Below, in pieces: positions 43,088 to 51,901 of a stretch of DNA of 64,000 nt. The position numbers were made by a program, and so were the translations under genes. The stretch comes from Cytobacillus depressus (GTDB taxonomy: Bacteria; Bacillota; Bacilli; Bacillales; Cytobacillaceae): NCBI RefSeq assembly GCF_008923245.1, contig NZ_WBOS01000014.1, positions 51,997-115,996 of the forward strand, written 5' to 3'. The notes beneath the pieces were generated by a model. It was not told the origin of the DNA, did no database searches, and saw only the letters and a list, made by a program, of their open reading frames with translations. Position 1 is the first letter of the stretch, and each line of letters opens with the position of its first letter.

Positions 43088-44089
43088 ATGAGAAAAAAAC
43101 TGATTCAGGGAATCCTATTATTTTTGATAATGGTGTTCGTACCATTTTTCTTATCCCTTTACTATGTCAATATTTTAACTGAAATATTAATTCTAGGTGT
43201 CTTTGCAGTAAGCTTAAATATACTTGTTGGACAGACAGGCCTTGTATCACTAGGGCATGCTGCTTTCTTTGGCGCCGGTGCATATGCAACAGGATTAGCC
43301 GCGACAAATATTAGTTCGAATGTTTTTTTTACACTTGCAATTGGCATGAGTCTAGCATTTCTACTAGCGATTGTGATTGGTTTTGTTTCAACGAAAGCAC
43401 ATGGTTTTTACTTTTTAATGCTCACACTTGCATGTTCGCAAATGATTTATTCTATCGTTTATCAATGGACTAAAGTAACAGGTGGCTCGAATGGACTATC
43501 AGGTATCCCATCCCCAATATTATTTGGAAGTTTCGAACTTTCTAATCAAGTGTTTATTTACTATTTTATCCTTGTTGTTTTCACTATAGTCATCTTTATT
43601 ATAAGCAGATTGCTTCATTCCCCTTTAGGCTATGTGTTCATCGGAATTAAAGAAAATGAGGAAAGAATGAAATCAATCGGTTATAACACGGCGTTTTATA
43701 AAAATTTAAGTTTTTTAATTGCTGGTACACTTGGCGGACTAGCAGGTAGTTTATATGTTATTTTTAACGGATTTATCTCTCCATCCGATGTGTACTGGAC
43801 AGTATCTGGTTCCGTATTAATTATGGTTTTAATCGGAGGGGCTGGTACTTTATGGGGACCGGTTATTGGGGCAGCGTTCATCGTTATTTTGGAAACCATT
43901 ATTAGTTCTTACACGGAAAACTGGATGATGATTATCGGTATCACTTTCATCCTCTTTGTTATCTTTGCGCCTAATGGAATTGCTGGAATTTTCACTAGTA
44001 TACAACAGGTTTTATTTAACCGTAATAAAGTTGAGGTTGAAAAATCTATCATAAAACCTATAAAGCAGCAAACAAAAATGGATGGATAG
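43088..44089 (+). CDS. ABC transporter permease, LivM type
   Basis: A 333-residue LivM-family permease. Conserved parts are GVFAVSLNILVGQTGLVSLG near 37-56, HAAFFGAGAY, GGSNGLSGIPSP in the middle and the coupling segment GIKENEERMKSIGYN near 190. About nine helices are predicted, with a basic hydrophilic tail. It follows the LivH-type gene without a gap and ends close to the ATPase gene start. Confidence 0.92.
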   Translation: MRKKLIQGILLFLIMVFVPFFLSLYYVNILTEILILGVFAVSLNILVGQTGLVSLGHAAFFGAGAYATGLAATNISSNVFFTLAIGMSLAFLLAIVIGFVSTKAHGFYFLMLTLACSQMIYSIVYQWTKVTGGSNGLSGIPSPILFGSFELSNQVFIYYFILVVFTIVIFIISRLLHSPLGYVFIGIKENEERMKSIGYNTAFYKNLSFLIAGTLGGLAGSLYVIFNGFISPSDVYWTVSGSVLIMVLIGGAGTLWGPVIGAAFIVILETIISSYTENWMMIIGITFILFVIFAPNGIAGIFTSIQQVLFNRNKVEVEKSIIKPIKQQTKMDG

Positions 44090-44099
44090 GTGGATGGAA

Positions 44100-44870
44100 A
44101 TGGAAAAGGAAATAATTCTTTCGCTTCGAGGACTTTCCAAAGCTTTTGGCGGTTTAAAGGTTATTGAAGATATTACATTAGAAGTAAAGGTAGGAGAAAA
44201 AATTGGACTAATCGGTCCCAACGGTGCTGGAAAAACAACGTTGTTTAATATGATCGCAGGAGACCTTGCACCTTCAGGGGGAACGATAAGCTATTTTGGT
44301 GAATTGATTAATAGTTCGCCAAACTATAAAAGAACACAAGAAGGAATTGTTCGCACCTTCCAAAAAAATAATTTAATGCTTGGGTTAACGGTGAAAGAAA
44401 ACTTGCTGCTTGTACTGCAGCGGATGAGTAAGGAACATACACAATGGTGGAAACAAGCGAAAAAGGGGAATTATTCTACCTTATTTGAAACAGCGAATAA
44501 AATACTTCAAGAATGGGGTTTAAGTGAATATAGCGAAAGTAAAGTTCAAGATTTATCTTATGGAGTACAGAGACAAATAGAAATCATTATGGCAGTAGCC
44601 GGGAAGCCAAAACTTCTATTATTAGATGAACCAACAGCAGGGATGTCTCAAGTGGAAACAGACCAGATTATCGGTTTAATCAATAAATTACCATCAGAAG
44701 TAACAATTATTATGATTGAGCACGATATCGATGTGTTATTTGGGAACTCGGATCGGGTCATTGTCCTTCATACAGGGAGATTAATTGCTGATGATCATCC
44801 TGAAGCGGTGAGAGAAAACCCTGAAGTTAAGGAAATTTATATGGGAAGGGAGGGAGCCGTTCATGCTTAG
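44100..44870 (+). CDS. ABC transporter ATPase, LivG type
   Basis: A nucleotide-binding subunit of about 256 residues. Walker A is GPNGAGKTT, the LivG segment GIVRTFQKNNLMLGLTVKENL follows, the signature is LSYGVQRQIEIIMA, Walker B is LLLLDEPTAGM and the switch is IEHDID. Several in-frame ATGs crowd the start (44082, 44094, 44100); 44100 has the best spacing to AGGTGG. It overlaps the LivF-type gene by eight bases. Confidence 0.92.
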   Translation: MEKEIILSLRGLSKAFGGLKVIEDITLEVKVGEKIGLIGPNGAGKTTLFNMIAGDLAPSGGTISYFGELINSSPNYKRTQEGIVRTFQKNNLMLGLTVKENLLLVLQRMSKEHTQWWKQAKKGNYSTLFETANKILQEWGLSEYSESKVQDLSYGVQRQIEIIMAVAGKPKLLLLDEPTAGMSQVETDQIIGLINKLPSEVTIIMIEHDIDVLFGNSDRVIVLHTGRLIADDHPEAVRENPEVKEIYMGREGAVHA

Positions 44871-45561
44871 TTTAAAAGAGGTTAATAGTTATTATGGTGC
44901 AAGCCATGTTCTTCACGGAGTAGATTTAGAAGTGAAAAAAGGCGAAGTTGTCGCTCTTCTCGGTAGAAATGGGATGGGGAAAACAACGATGATTCATTCG
45001 ATCATTGGATTTGTAAAAAAAGTCCAAGGAGAAGTATTGTTCGAAGGTCAGAATATGGCAGGGCTTCAAAGTCACCAAATTGCACGAAAAGGCATTGGTA
45101 TCGTCCCTCAAGGAAGACGAATTTTTCCTAACTTGACGGTAACTGAAAATTTAACCGTTTTCGCAAATATGAAAGGTGGAGAGTGGGATTTAGAGCGAAT
45201 CTTTACTTGCTTCCCCCGCCTGAAAGAAAGAGAAAAATCCCACGCCGGCAACTTGAGTGGTGGGGAACAATCAATGCTTTCGATTGGGAGGGCGTTAATG
45301 CGGAATCCTAAAATCCTTCTATTAGATGAGCCGACAGAGGGACTTTCACCTTTAATGGTCGGAGAAGTGATGGATGTTCTCTTAATGTTAAAAGAAACGG
45401 GAATGTCGATGCTTTTAGTGGAGCAAAACATATCTACTGCTTTAAGTGTTGCTGATGATGTGTACATTATCAGTAAGGGAAAGGTAGTCTATCATGATCA
45501 CCCCGAAAAATTAAAAAATAATATGGATATAGCATATCAGCATTTGGCCTTAAGTAGCTAG
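44863..45561 (+). CDS. ABC transporter ATPase, LivF type
   Basis: A 232-residue ATPase. Walker A is GRNGMGKTT, the Q-loop part is GIVPQGRRIFPNLTVTENL, the signature is LSGGEQSMLSIGRAL, and Walker B is ILLLDEPTEGL. It completes the second Liv-type importer. A terminator follows about 95 bases on. Confidence 0.93.
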   Translation: MLSLKEVNSYYGASHVLHGVDLEVKKGEVVALLGRNGMGKTTMIHSIIGFVKKVQGEVLFEGQNMAGLQSHQIARKGIGIVPQGRRIFPNLTVTENLTVFANMKGGEWDLERIFTCFPRLKEREKSHAGNLSGGEQSMLSIGRALMRNPKILLLDEPTEGLSPLMVGEVMDVLLMLKETGMSMLLVEQNISTALSVADDVYIISKGKVVYHDHPEKLKNNMDIAYQHLALSS

Positions 45562-45655
45562 CATTCTTATTGATCAGTTGTATTGATTCCGGTAGTAAAA
45601 GTTGAATAGCACGAGTAAATATATAAATTTTTCTAAGATTAATATATTTCTAGTA

Positions 45656-45692
45656 GGCCAATTCATAAAAACCTGTGGATTGGTCTGTTTTT
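45656..45692 (+). terminator. Terminator of the second Liv-type operon
   Basis: GGCCAAT (45656-45662) pairs with ATTGGTC (45679-45685), with one G-T pair, around a 16-base loop and is followed by TGTTTTTG. Confidence 0.7.
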
Positions 45693-45772
45693 GAATAAGA
45701 AATAAAAAGTGCATTTATACATAAAGACATTCCACTTAAAAATGAGGCTTTAAATTAATCTAGGAGGTAGTA

Positions 45773-46999
45773 ATGAGTAGTAACAAAATATATTTAGGAG
45801 TAAAAAGTCTTTCGAAGCATATACAATTAAAGACAATTAGTTCGGGTATTGTTGCAGCTATTTTTGGTTGTACAGGACCAGCATTGATTATTATCGGCGG
45901 AGCAGAGGCCGGAGGGTTATCTGATGTACAGACAATATCATGGTTATTTGCGGTTTATTTCTTCGGAGGACTGCTTGGTATATTTTTGGCATTAAAATAC
46001 CGTCAACCAATTGCTGGTGCATATACAATTGCAGGTGCTGTTTTAGTTGCGGGTTCATTGACGCAATTTTCAATAAATGAAGCTGTAGGGGCTTATCTAG
46101 TATCAAGTATTATCGTCTTAATTCTTGGTATAACAGGACTGATTGAAAAGGTAATGCATAGAATTCCAGTACCGATTATCATGGGTATGATAGTAGGAGT
46201 AATGATAAGGTTTGCGACGGAATTGATTACAGCAGTAAAAATATCTCCATTAATAGCTGGATCAGCAATTGCTGTTTACCTTTTATCTATTAGGTTTATA
46301 AAAGGTTTCCCTCCCGTTTTATCTGCTTTAGTTGTATCAGTTTTACTAGCTGTCTTAACGAAGCAATTTCACTTTCATGATATTAAAAGCGTATTGATTT
46401 TCCCTCAAATAGTGATTCCATCATTCAGTTTTAAATCAATTATTTCTATTTCCATTCCTCTTTCAATTCTAGTAATATGCACTGAAAATGCACAAGCAAT
46501 TGGGGTACTAATGGCTCAGAAGTATAGACCCCCGATTAATCCAATGACCATTTGGAGTGGAATTGGCAGTATTTTTGCTTCTTTTTTTGGTGGTCATGCA
46601 ATCAATATAGCAGGATCAATGACTGCTATTTGCGCATCAGAAGATTCGGGTACAAAAGAAGGGAGGTATGCAGCAGTTTTTGTGAATGGAACTTTATTTT
46701 CAACGTTTGGAATTTTTGCTAGTATCATAGTTCCGTTTATTATTGCAATGCCGGGGGTTATTGTTAGTTCTATTGCTGGTCTTGCAATGATTGGGGTTCT
46801 TGCAAGTTCTTTAAAACTTGCCTTTTCCGATAGTAAATTTCAAATGGGAGCTTTATTTGCATTAATTATTGGTATGTCAGGTGTTAACTTTTTTAATATA
46901 AGCTCTCCTTTTTGGGCAATTATAGGAAGTTTGATTATTTCAATCATTATTGAAAGTGATCATTTTAAGATAAAACAATCTGAGGAATTGAATGAATGA
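45773..46999 (+). CDS. benE: Benzoate/proton symporter, BenE family
   Basis: A 408-residue membrane protein of the BenE family with about 12 helices. Early segments AAIFGCTGPALIIIGGAEAGG and QPIAGAYTIAGAVL are typical, as is the second-half repeat with STAPFGGHAIN-like residues (FFGGHAINIAGSMTAIC). BenE proteins import benzoate with protons. The gene lies after the benzoate-CoA ligase and the second Liv-type importer, which supports benzoate as the pathway substrate. TAGGAGGT precedes the ATG. Confidence 0.9.
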   Translation: MSSNKIYLGVKSLSKHIQLKTISSGIVAAIFGCTGPALIIIGGAEAGGLSDVQTISWLFAVYFFGGLLGIFLALKYRQPIAGAYTIAGAVLVAGSLTQFSINEAVGAYLVSSIIVLILGITGLIEKVMHRIPVPIIMGMIVGVMIRFATELITAVKISPLIAGSAIAVYLLSIRFIKGFPPVLSALVVSVLLAVLTKQFHFHDIKSVLIFPQIVIPSFSFKSIISISIPLSILVICTENAQAIGVLMAQKYRPPINPMTIWSGIGSIFASFFGGHAINIAGSMTAICASEDSGTKEGRYAAVFVNGTLFSTFGIFASIIVPFIIAMPGVIVSSIAGLAMIGVLASSLKLAFSDSKFQMGALFALIIGMSGVNFFNISSPFWAIIGSLIISIIIESDHFKIKQSEELNE

Positions 47000-47075
47000 G
47001 TTTTCTATTCCAAAGATCTAGTCCTTATGGGACGGAAGGATGTTAAAGATCCCCTCTACCACAATACAAGCACCT

Positions 47076-47097
47076 TGACACATTCCCGACTCATTCC
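47076..47097 (+). promoter_or_regulatory. Tandem 11-bp direct repeats before the two-component genes
   Basis: TGACACATTCC and CGACTCATTCC stand head to tail, 11 bp apart, about 100 bases before the response regulator gene. The same arrangement occurs before htrA at 49504-49525. OmpR-type regulators bind such tandem repeats, so autoregulation is likely. Confidence 0.6.
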
Positions 47098-47197
47098 CAT
47101 GATACTTATAAAGAGCAAAATGAAATTGAAAGAAACTATTGTGTATAATGAAAATAAATTATTAAATTGAATGGCTTTCGTTTCTGGAGATGAGATC

Positions 47198-47878
47198 ATG
47201 AAAACAATATTAATAGTGGAAGACGAATATCCAATTAATCAAGTATTAAAGGTTTATTTGCAAAAAGCAAATTTCAAGGTGGAACAAGTTTTTCACGGGG
47301 ATGAGGCAATGGATAGGTTTGAAGCTGTAAATCCCGCTCTTGTCTTACTCGATGTCATGTTGCCGGGGAAGGATGGCTGGACGATTTTGAAAGAAATTCG
47401 GGAAAAAAGTTCTTCTCCGGTTATTATGCTTACGGCTCTTGGCGATGTGAATTACCGATTAACTGGCTTGAATGGCGGGGCAGATGATTATATTCCGAAG
47501 CCGTTTATTGCAGATGAAGTGGTTGCCAGAGTCCATGCAGTGTTAAGAAGATCCGAAATAAATGGTGGGCCAAAGAAGACTTTTGGTCAGTTACAAATAG
47601 ATCTTAAATCTCATCGTGTAACAATTGCAGAGGAAGAGATTGAACTTACGCCACGAGACTTATCACTGCTCATGTTCCTTGCCGAGAACCCGAACCAAAC
47701 TTTTACACGAGAGCAGCTCATTGAGCAAGTTTGGGGTTGGGACTACGAAGGCAGCGATCGGGCTGTCGATTTAGCGATCAAAAGGTTGAGAAAATCGCTG
47801 CAAAATTGGCCGGAATCAGAAGGAGAAATAAAAACTTTACGTGGATTGGGGTATCAATTCAGTGTTTACAAAAAGTAA
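47198..47878 (+). CDS. Response regulator, OmpR family
   Basis: A 226-residue regulator: receiver domain with VEDE (8-9 acidic pair), phospho-acceptor Asp52 (LLDVMLPG) and Lys101, then an OmpR winged helix with ELTPRDLSLLMFL, NQTFTREQLIEQVWG and the wing TLRGLGYQF. ATG 47198 with GGAG eight bases earlier is preferred over ATG 47171. With the kinase and HtrA behind it, this is an envelope-stress system comparable in role to CssRS, though the sequence is not close to B. subtilis CssR as I recall it. Confidence 0.92.
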   Translation: MKTILIVEDEYPINQVLKVYLQKANFKVEQVFHGDEAMDRFEAVNPALVLLDVMLPGKDGWTILKEIREKSSSPVIMLTALGDVNYRLTGLNGGADDYIPKPFIADEVVARVHAVLRRSEINGGPKKTFGQLQIDLKSHRVTIAEEEIELTPRDLSLLMFLAENPNQTFTREQLIEQVWGWDYEGSDRAVDLAIKRLRKSLQNWPESEGEIKTLRGLGYQFSVYKK

Positions 47879-49283
47879 TGAGAAAATTTCCTTACTCCGC
47901 TATTGGACGAGCCGTTATTTAATTACCTTATGCATCGGCTTGATTGTGGTCGCCATCGTTTCCGCTTTGTGGATAAGGCATACGACATTAGAACATCGAT
48001 TAAACTTGACGAAGCTTATGGCTCAAGAACTAGCCGACCAAATGGTTTATATAAGTGAAGGCAGGCCTATTCCGAGGGAGAAGATCCCAGGTCTTATAAC
48101 CAATCGCGGTAAGTTTATGGATATTAAAAGTGACCCATCCATATATGTTGTCGATAATTTTGGAACCGTGCTGGCAACTAATCGAGCTTCCAGTCGAATG
48201 TTTCTTCAGTTTCCCCAACAAATACTGGGCTATGAAAAAGATATTCAAAAGTTAAAGCTTCAAGATGAACGTACATTTTATGTTGTAAAAGCGCCAATTA
48301 AGTCTGATTACGCTTTATTAGGCTGGGTTTTCATTATTGAAACAGAGGGAAATTTAACGAGAGTCGATCAGGAATATCGGCAATTGGCGATTATGATCAT
48401 TAGCCTTGCTATTTTGGGGTGGGCAGCGATTTATTTCTTATCGCGACGTTTAGCAACTCCCATTAAAGATGTGGCAAAAGCAGCCAAGCAGGTACAAGAA
48501 GGGGATTACAATATTCATCTGCCAGAAGATATTAAGGAGCAGGAAGTATATGAGCTTGTTCATTCCTTTAAGGAAATGTCGAATCGTCTTCAAAAATTAG
48601 AAGCGCTGCGTACTGAACTTTTAGCAGGTGTTACCCATGAATTAAAAACCCCGGTTACTTCGATTAGCGGCTTGCTGCAAGCACTAAATGATGAAGTAGT
48701 AACAGGTGAAGAAGCGAAGGAATTTTTGTCCTTATCCTTAGTAGAAACGGCAAAAATGAAAAAGTTAGTGGAGGATCTGTTAACCTTTAATACATTTGCA
48801 GCCAATGCAGTGCCAGTCACTAAAGAAAAATGCCATATTAATCGGCTCATATCGGAATTAACCCATCAGTGGGAGCTTGTTCAGGAAGATCAGACGATTG
48901 AATTATCGGTATCACTGCTTGATATAAGCATTGAGATCGATGTCGATCCCATCCGTCTTCAGCAAATAATAACCAATCTACTAAACAATGCAAAACATGC
49001 AATTGAGGGGCATGGAAAGATAAACGTCCAATTATCTGAAACAGTGGATCAAATTCTCATTGATATAAAAGATACGGGTTCCGGCATTCCGGCAGAGGAA
49101 CAAGACCTCATATTTGAACGTTTTTTCAGAGGCGAAGAGAAAAAGTATAAAGTGAGAGGTCTCGGTCTTGGCTTGCCATTCAGTAAAATGATTGCCCAAT
49201 CCCTTGGTGGTGATCTCATATTATTAGCTAGCTCACCTGCAGGGACGACCTTCAGAATTATTTTACCGAAAAATGAATATTAA
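47862..49283 (+). CDS. Sensor histidine kinase, HAMP type
   Basis: A kinase of about 473 residues. TM1 (about 18-40) and TM2 (near 175-195) enclose an extracellular domain of about 130 residues, followed by a HAMP linker (ATPIKDVAKAAKQVQEGDY), the phospho-acceptor HELKTPVTSISGLLQAL, N-box NLLNNAKHAI, and G-boxes DTGSGIP and GLGLGLPFSK. GTG 47862 is the likely start, behind TTGGGGT; it overlaps the regulator by 17 bases. It probably senses misfolded or overloaded secreted proteins because it is followed by htrA and a foldase; the signal itself is inferred. Confidence 0.92.
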   Translation: MFTKSNEKISLLRYWTSRYLITLCIGLIVVAIVSALWIRHTTLEHRLNLTKLMAQELADQMVYISEGRPIPREKIPGLITNRGKFMDIKSDPSIYVVDNFGTVLATNRASSRMFLQFPQQILGYEKDIQKLKLQDERTFYVVKAPIKSDYALLGWVFIIETEGNLTRVDQEYRQLAIMIISLAILGWAAIYFLSRRLATPIKDVAKAAKQVQEGDYNIHLPEDIKEQEVYELVHSFKEMSNRLQKLEALRTELLAGVTHELKTPVTSISGLLQALNDEVVTGEEAKEFLSLSLVETAKMKKLVEDLLTFNTFAANAVPVTKEKCHINRLISELTHQWELVQEDQTIELSVSLLDISIEIDVDPIRLQQIITNLLNNAKHAIEGHGKINVQLSETVDQILIDIKDTGSGIPAEEQDLIFERFFRGEEKKYKVRGLGLGLPFSKMIAQSLGGDLILLASSPAGTTFRIILPKNEY

Positions 49284-49290
49284 AACGAAA

Positions 49291-49320
49291 AACTACTGAT
49301 CCGGTCAGTAGTTTTTTTGT
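49291..49320 (+). terminator. Terminator after the two-component genes
   Basis: A perfect nine-base stem AACTACTGA/TCAGTAGTT (49291-49299, 49305-49313) followed by a run of seven T residues. Confidence 0.9.
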
Positions 49321-49429
49321 CTAGCTCCAGCGTCTCCCCCCTCGAGGTCACAAGCCAATCCTCCCTGAAAGGTTGAGCTCACCTTTCCGAGAGGCCCGTC
49401 TTGTGCTTGTCGGGGGTGAACACTAAGGA
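49321..49429. repeat. Bacillus CTAGCTCCAGCG-type intergenic repeat
   Basis: The segment opens with CTAGCTCCAGCGTC and closes with CTTGTGCTTGTCGGGGGTGA. The outer arms (CCCCCTCGA with TCGGGGG, and CACAAG with CTTGTG) pair, and an inner GAAAGGT/ACCTTTC stem gives a long branched hairpin. This is the familiar bcr-like dispersed intergenic repeat of Bacillaceae. It lies between a terminator and the htrA promoter. Confidence 0.7.
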
Positions 49430-49503
49430 AAGCCTCCTAGAATAGTCACAGCAGGAACAATTTGAACTGTAATTGTTCCGAAGACGTTCCGCATTTCTAT
49501 TCT

Positions 49504-49525
49504 TGACATCTTCCTGACACATTGA
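49504..49525 (+). promoter_or_regulatory. Tandem 11-bp direct repeats before htrA
   Basis: TGACATCTTCC is followed directly by TGACACATTGA, the same two-unit pattern as at 47076-47097. It lies about 50 bases before htrA and is the probable binding site of the neighbouring OmpR-type regulator. Confidence 0.6.
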
Positions 49526-49577
49526 GGATTTAAATTAAGGTTTATAAGGAAGATTTTAAAAGAAAGAAGTGAAACTT

Positions 49578-50852
49578 ATGTACGAAGAAAATAAAAATAT
49601 AGAACAAGAGCAAACCAATGAATCATACGCAACTAATGAAACCCCTCAGCTTGAGGAATTCACACAAATAAACAAGCAAAGCCGAATTGAAAATAAACCT
49701 CCGAAAAGTTCAAAACTAAAAAGCTTTTTCATGACTGTTACGGCTGGTGTCATCGGGTCGGCGGTCACATTGACGGCTGTTCCGTATTTGCCAAACTATC
49801 ATGAAACGCCAAATGCAGTCGTTTCTCAAAGTAATTCAAATACACAATCATCCAATGTGGATGTGAAGCATGTTTCAGCACCTGTGAATTCACTAGCAGA
49901 TACAATTGAACAAGCATCAAAAGCTATAGTAGGAATTGATAATTTTCAGCAGCGTGGGAATCGTTTTCAACCGTCCAATGAAGATGTTAAGACTGGTTCT
50001 GGATCGGGTGTTATTTTCAAAAAGACGGATGATGCCGCCTATATCGTGACAAATAATCACGTCATTGAAAACGCAGATAAAGTGGAAGTCACATTGAGTA
50101 ATGGTGAAAAGTTATCGGCTGAGTTAATTGGAACTGACCCTTTATCAGATATTGCTGTCATTAAAATTTCCGGAAAAATAGATGCTGAGCCCTTAAACTT
50201 CGGGGATTCATCACAGCTTCGTGCAGGAGATCAAGTGCTAGCTATTGGGAATCCACTTGGACTTGATCTCTCAAGAACAGTCACTCAAGGCATTGTGAGT
50301 GCAGTGAACCGAACAATTCCTGTTTCAACCTCAGCCGGAGAATGGGATGTCGAAGTCATTCAAACAGATGCAGCCATAAACCCTGGGAATAGTGGAGGAG
50401 CACTTATTAACACATCAGGTCAATTAGTCGGTATTAACAGCATGAAGATTGCCGAAAGCGGTGTGGAAGGATTAGGCTTTGCGATTCCAAGCAATGAGGT
50501 GCAAATGATTATAAATGAATTAATCGAAAATGGGCAGGTTGTACGTCCTTATGTCGGAGTCGGCCTAGCCAATCTTGAAGAAATTCCAAGATTTTATGTG
50601 CCAAACCTTCCAGATTCCATTACTAAAGGAGCAGTTGTAACAAATATTGATCCAAATTCAGCAGCTGCAAAAGCTGGTATTCAAGTACAAGATATCATTG
50701 TTGCCATTAACGGAACTGAAGTTAATAATTCCAATGATTTCCGCAAAACGTTATACAGCAAATACAAAATTGGCGATCAAGTGAAAATCAAATTGTACAG
50801 ACAAGGAGAATTGAAGACTGTTGAAGTGACTTTAACAAGTAACAAAAAATAA
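49578..50852 (+). CDS. htrA: HtrA/DegP-type membrane-anchored serine protease with PDZ domain
   Basis: A 424-residue S1C protease. A cytoplasmic N-terminus, one membrane anchor (about 50-70), a trypsin-like domain with the triad His (TNNHVIE), Asp (LSDIAVIK) and Ser (NPGNSGGAL), and one C-terminal PDZ domain beginning near PYVGVGLANL. It degrades misfolded proteins at the outer face of the membrane. The frame also offers GTG 49569, but that GTG lies within the ribosome-site-like AGAAGTGA, so ATG 49578 is preferred. The tandem repeats upstream suggest induction by the adjacent two-component system. Confidence 0.93.
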   Translation: MYEENKNIEQEQTNESYATNETPQLEEFTQINKQSRIENKPPKSSKLKSFFMTVTAGVIGSAVTLTAVPYLPNYHETPNAVVSQSNSNTQSSNVDVKHVSAPVNSLADTIEQASKAIVGIDNFQQRGNRFQPSNEDVKTGSGSGVIFKKTDDAAYIVTNNHVIENADKVEVTLSNGEKLSAELIGTDPLSDIAVIKISGKIDAEPLNFGDSSQLRAGDQVLAIGNPLGLDLSRTVTQGIVSAVNRTIPVSTSAGEWDVEVIQTDAAINPGNSGGALINTSGQLVGINSMKIAESGVEGLGFAIPSNEVQMIINELIENGQVVRPYVGVGLANLEEIPRFYVPNLPDSITKGAVVTNIDPNSAAAKAGIQVQDIIVAINGTEVNNSNDFRKTLYSKYKIGDQVKIKLYRQGELKTVEVTLTSNKK

Positions 50853-50868
50853 ATCTAAAGAGGTACAA

Positions 50869-51735
50869 ATGAATAATAAAAAAGTGATCTATTTAAGTTT
50901 AGGGCTGGCTTTTCTTATTGTCCTATCGGTTGTGCTTAAACAAGAAAAAAGTGTTGCCAGTGTCAATGGTGAAAAAATCAGTGAAAAACATCTCCATGAG
51001 CTTCTCGTCTCTCAATACGGTTCCGATGGAGTCAATAAACTGATTACGGACAAAATTATCGAACAAGAAATGAAAAAGAAAAAACTTAACGTGAGTGATG
51101 AGGAGCTTGCTGAGGAAATGGCAGATTATGTCGATACTTATGGCGGTGAGGAGGCTTTCCAGGAAATTCTTAATTCAAGTGGAGTGGACCTTTCATCGAT
51201 CGAAAAAAACATGAAAACCTATCTTGCGACGAAAAAGCTGATAGAGCCTCGAATAACAATTACAGAAGATGAAATGAAGGACTATTTTGAAGAAAATAAA
51301 GACAGCTACGGACAGGAAGAGCAGGTTCAGGCAAGTCATATTTTGGTAGGAGATGAGGCAACCGCAAAGGAAGTTATAAAAAAGCTCAATGCTGGGGAAG
51401 ATTTCGCTACGTTAGCAAAATCATATTCGTCAGATGAATCGAGCAGTCCTTCTGGAGGAGAATTAGGCTATTTCGGGCGCGGGGAAATGGTTCAAGAATT
51501 TGAAGATGCTGCATTCTCGCTTGATGTTGGAAAAATTAGTGATCCAATCAAGTCTGAATATGGCTATCACGTCATTAAAGTAACGGATAAAAAAGCAGGA
51601 AAAGCAGCTAATTTTGATGATGTTAAAGAAGAAATAAAAGCAGCCATTTTGGATTCAAAGCTTGAATCTGAATACGCGTCATGGCTGGATGAGAAATACA
51701 AGGAATACGAAATTAAGAATTATTTTAATAGTTAA
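50869..51735 (+). CDS. Membrane-anchored parvulin-type peptidyl-prolyl isomerase (PrsA/SurA-like foldase)
   Basis: A 288-residue secreted foldase. It has an N-terminal membrane helix (about 5-23), a chaperone-like SurA_N region, and a parvulin domain (about 155-250) with QASHILV, GGELGYFGRGEMVQEFE and YGYHVIKV. Unlike PrsA there is no lipobox cysteine (the helix ends LSVVLKQEK), so it is anchored by its helix or released. It follows htrA by 16 bases, so protease and foldase are made together. GAGGT precedes the ATG. Confidence 0.9.
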   Translation: MNNKKVIYLSLGLAFLIVLSVVLKQEKSVASVNGEKISEKHLHELLVSQYGSDGVNKLITDKIIEQEMKKKKLNVSDEELAEEMADYVDTYGGEEAFQEILNSSGVDLSSIEKNMKTYLATKKLIEPRITITEDEMKDYFEENKDSYGQEEQVQASHILVGDEATAKEVIKKLNAGEDFATLAKSYSSDESSSPSGGELGYFGRGEMVQEFEDAAFSLDVGKISDPIKSEYGYHVIKVTDKKAGKAANFDDVKEEIKAAILDSKLESEYASWLDEKYKEYEIKNYFNS

Positions 51736-51774
51736 GATTTAGATAGTGAGTCGGACCTTTCTTAACAATAATGT

Positions 51775-51808
51775 GAGAACTATTGAAGTTTCAATGGTTC
51801 TCTTTTAT
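51775..51808 (+). terminator. Terminator after the foldase gene
   Basis: GAGAACTATTGAA (51775-51787) pairs with TTCAATGGTTCTC (51790-51802) with one mismatch and a tiny loop, followed by TTTTATT. Confidence 0.8.
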
Positions 51809-51901
51809 TTACAGCTAGTTTCAATAAATATAGGATACAAAAGGGAATCACCTCACCTAGTTGTATCCTATAAAAAATAATATCATCTTTGATGTCGACC
51901 A

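Noticed and set aside
47198..49283. Naming the two-component genes cssR and cssS
   Set aside because: The gene context fits, but the regulator does not resemble the B. subtilis CssR sequence closely enough from memory.
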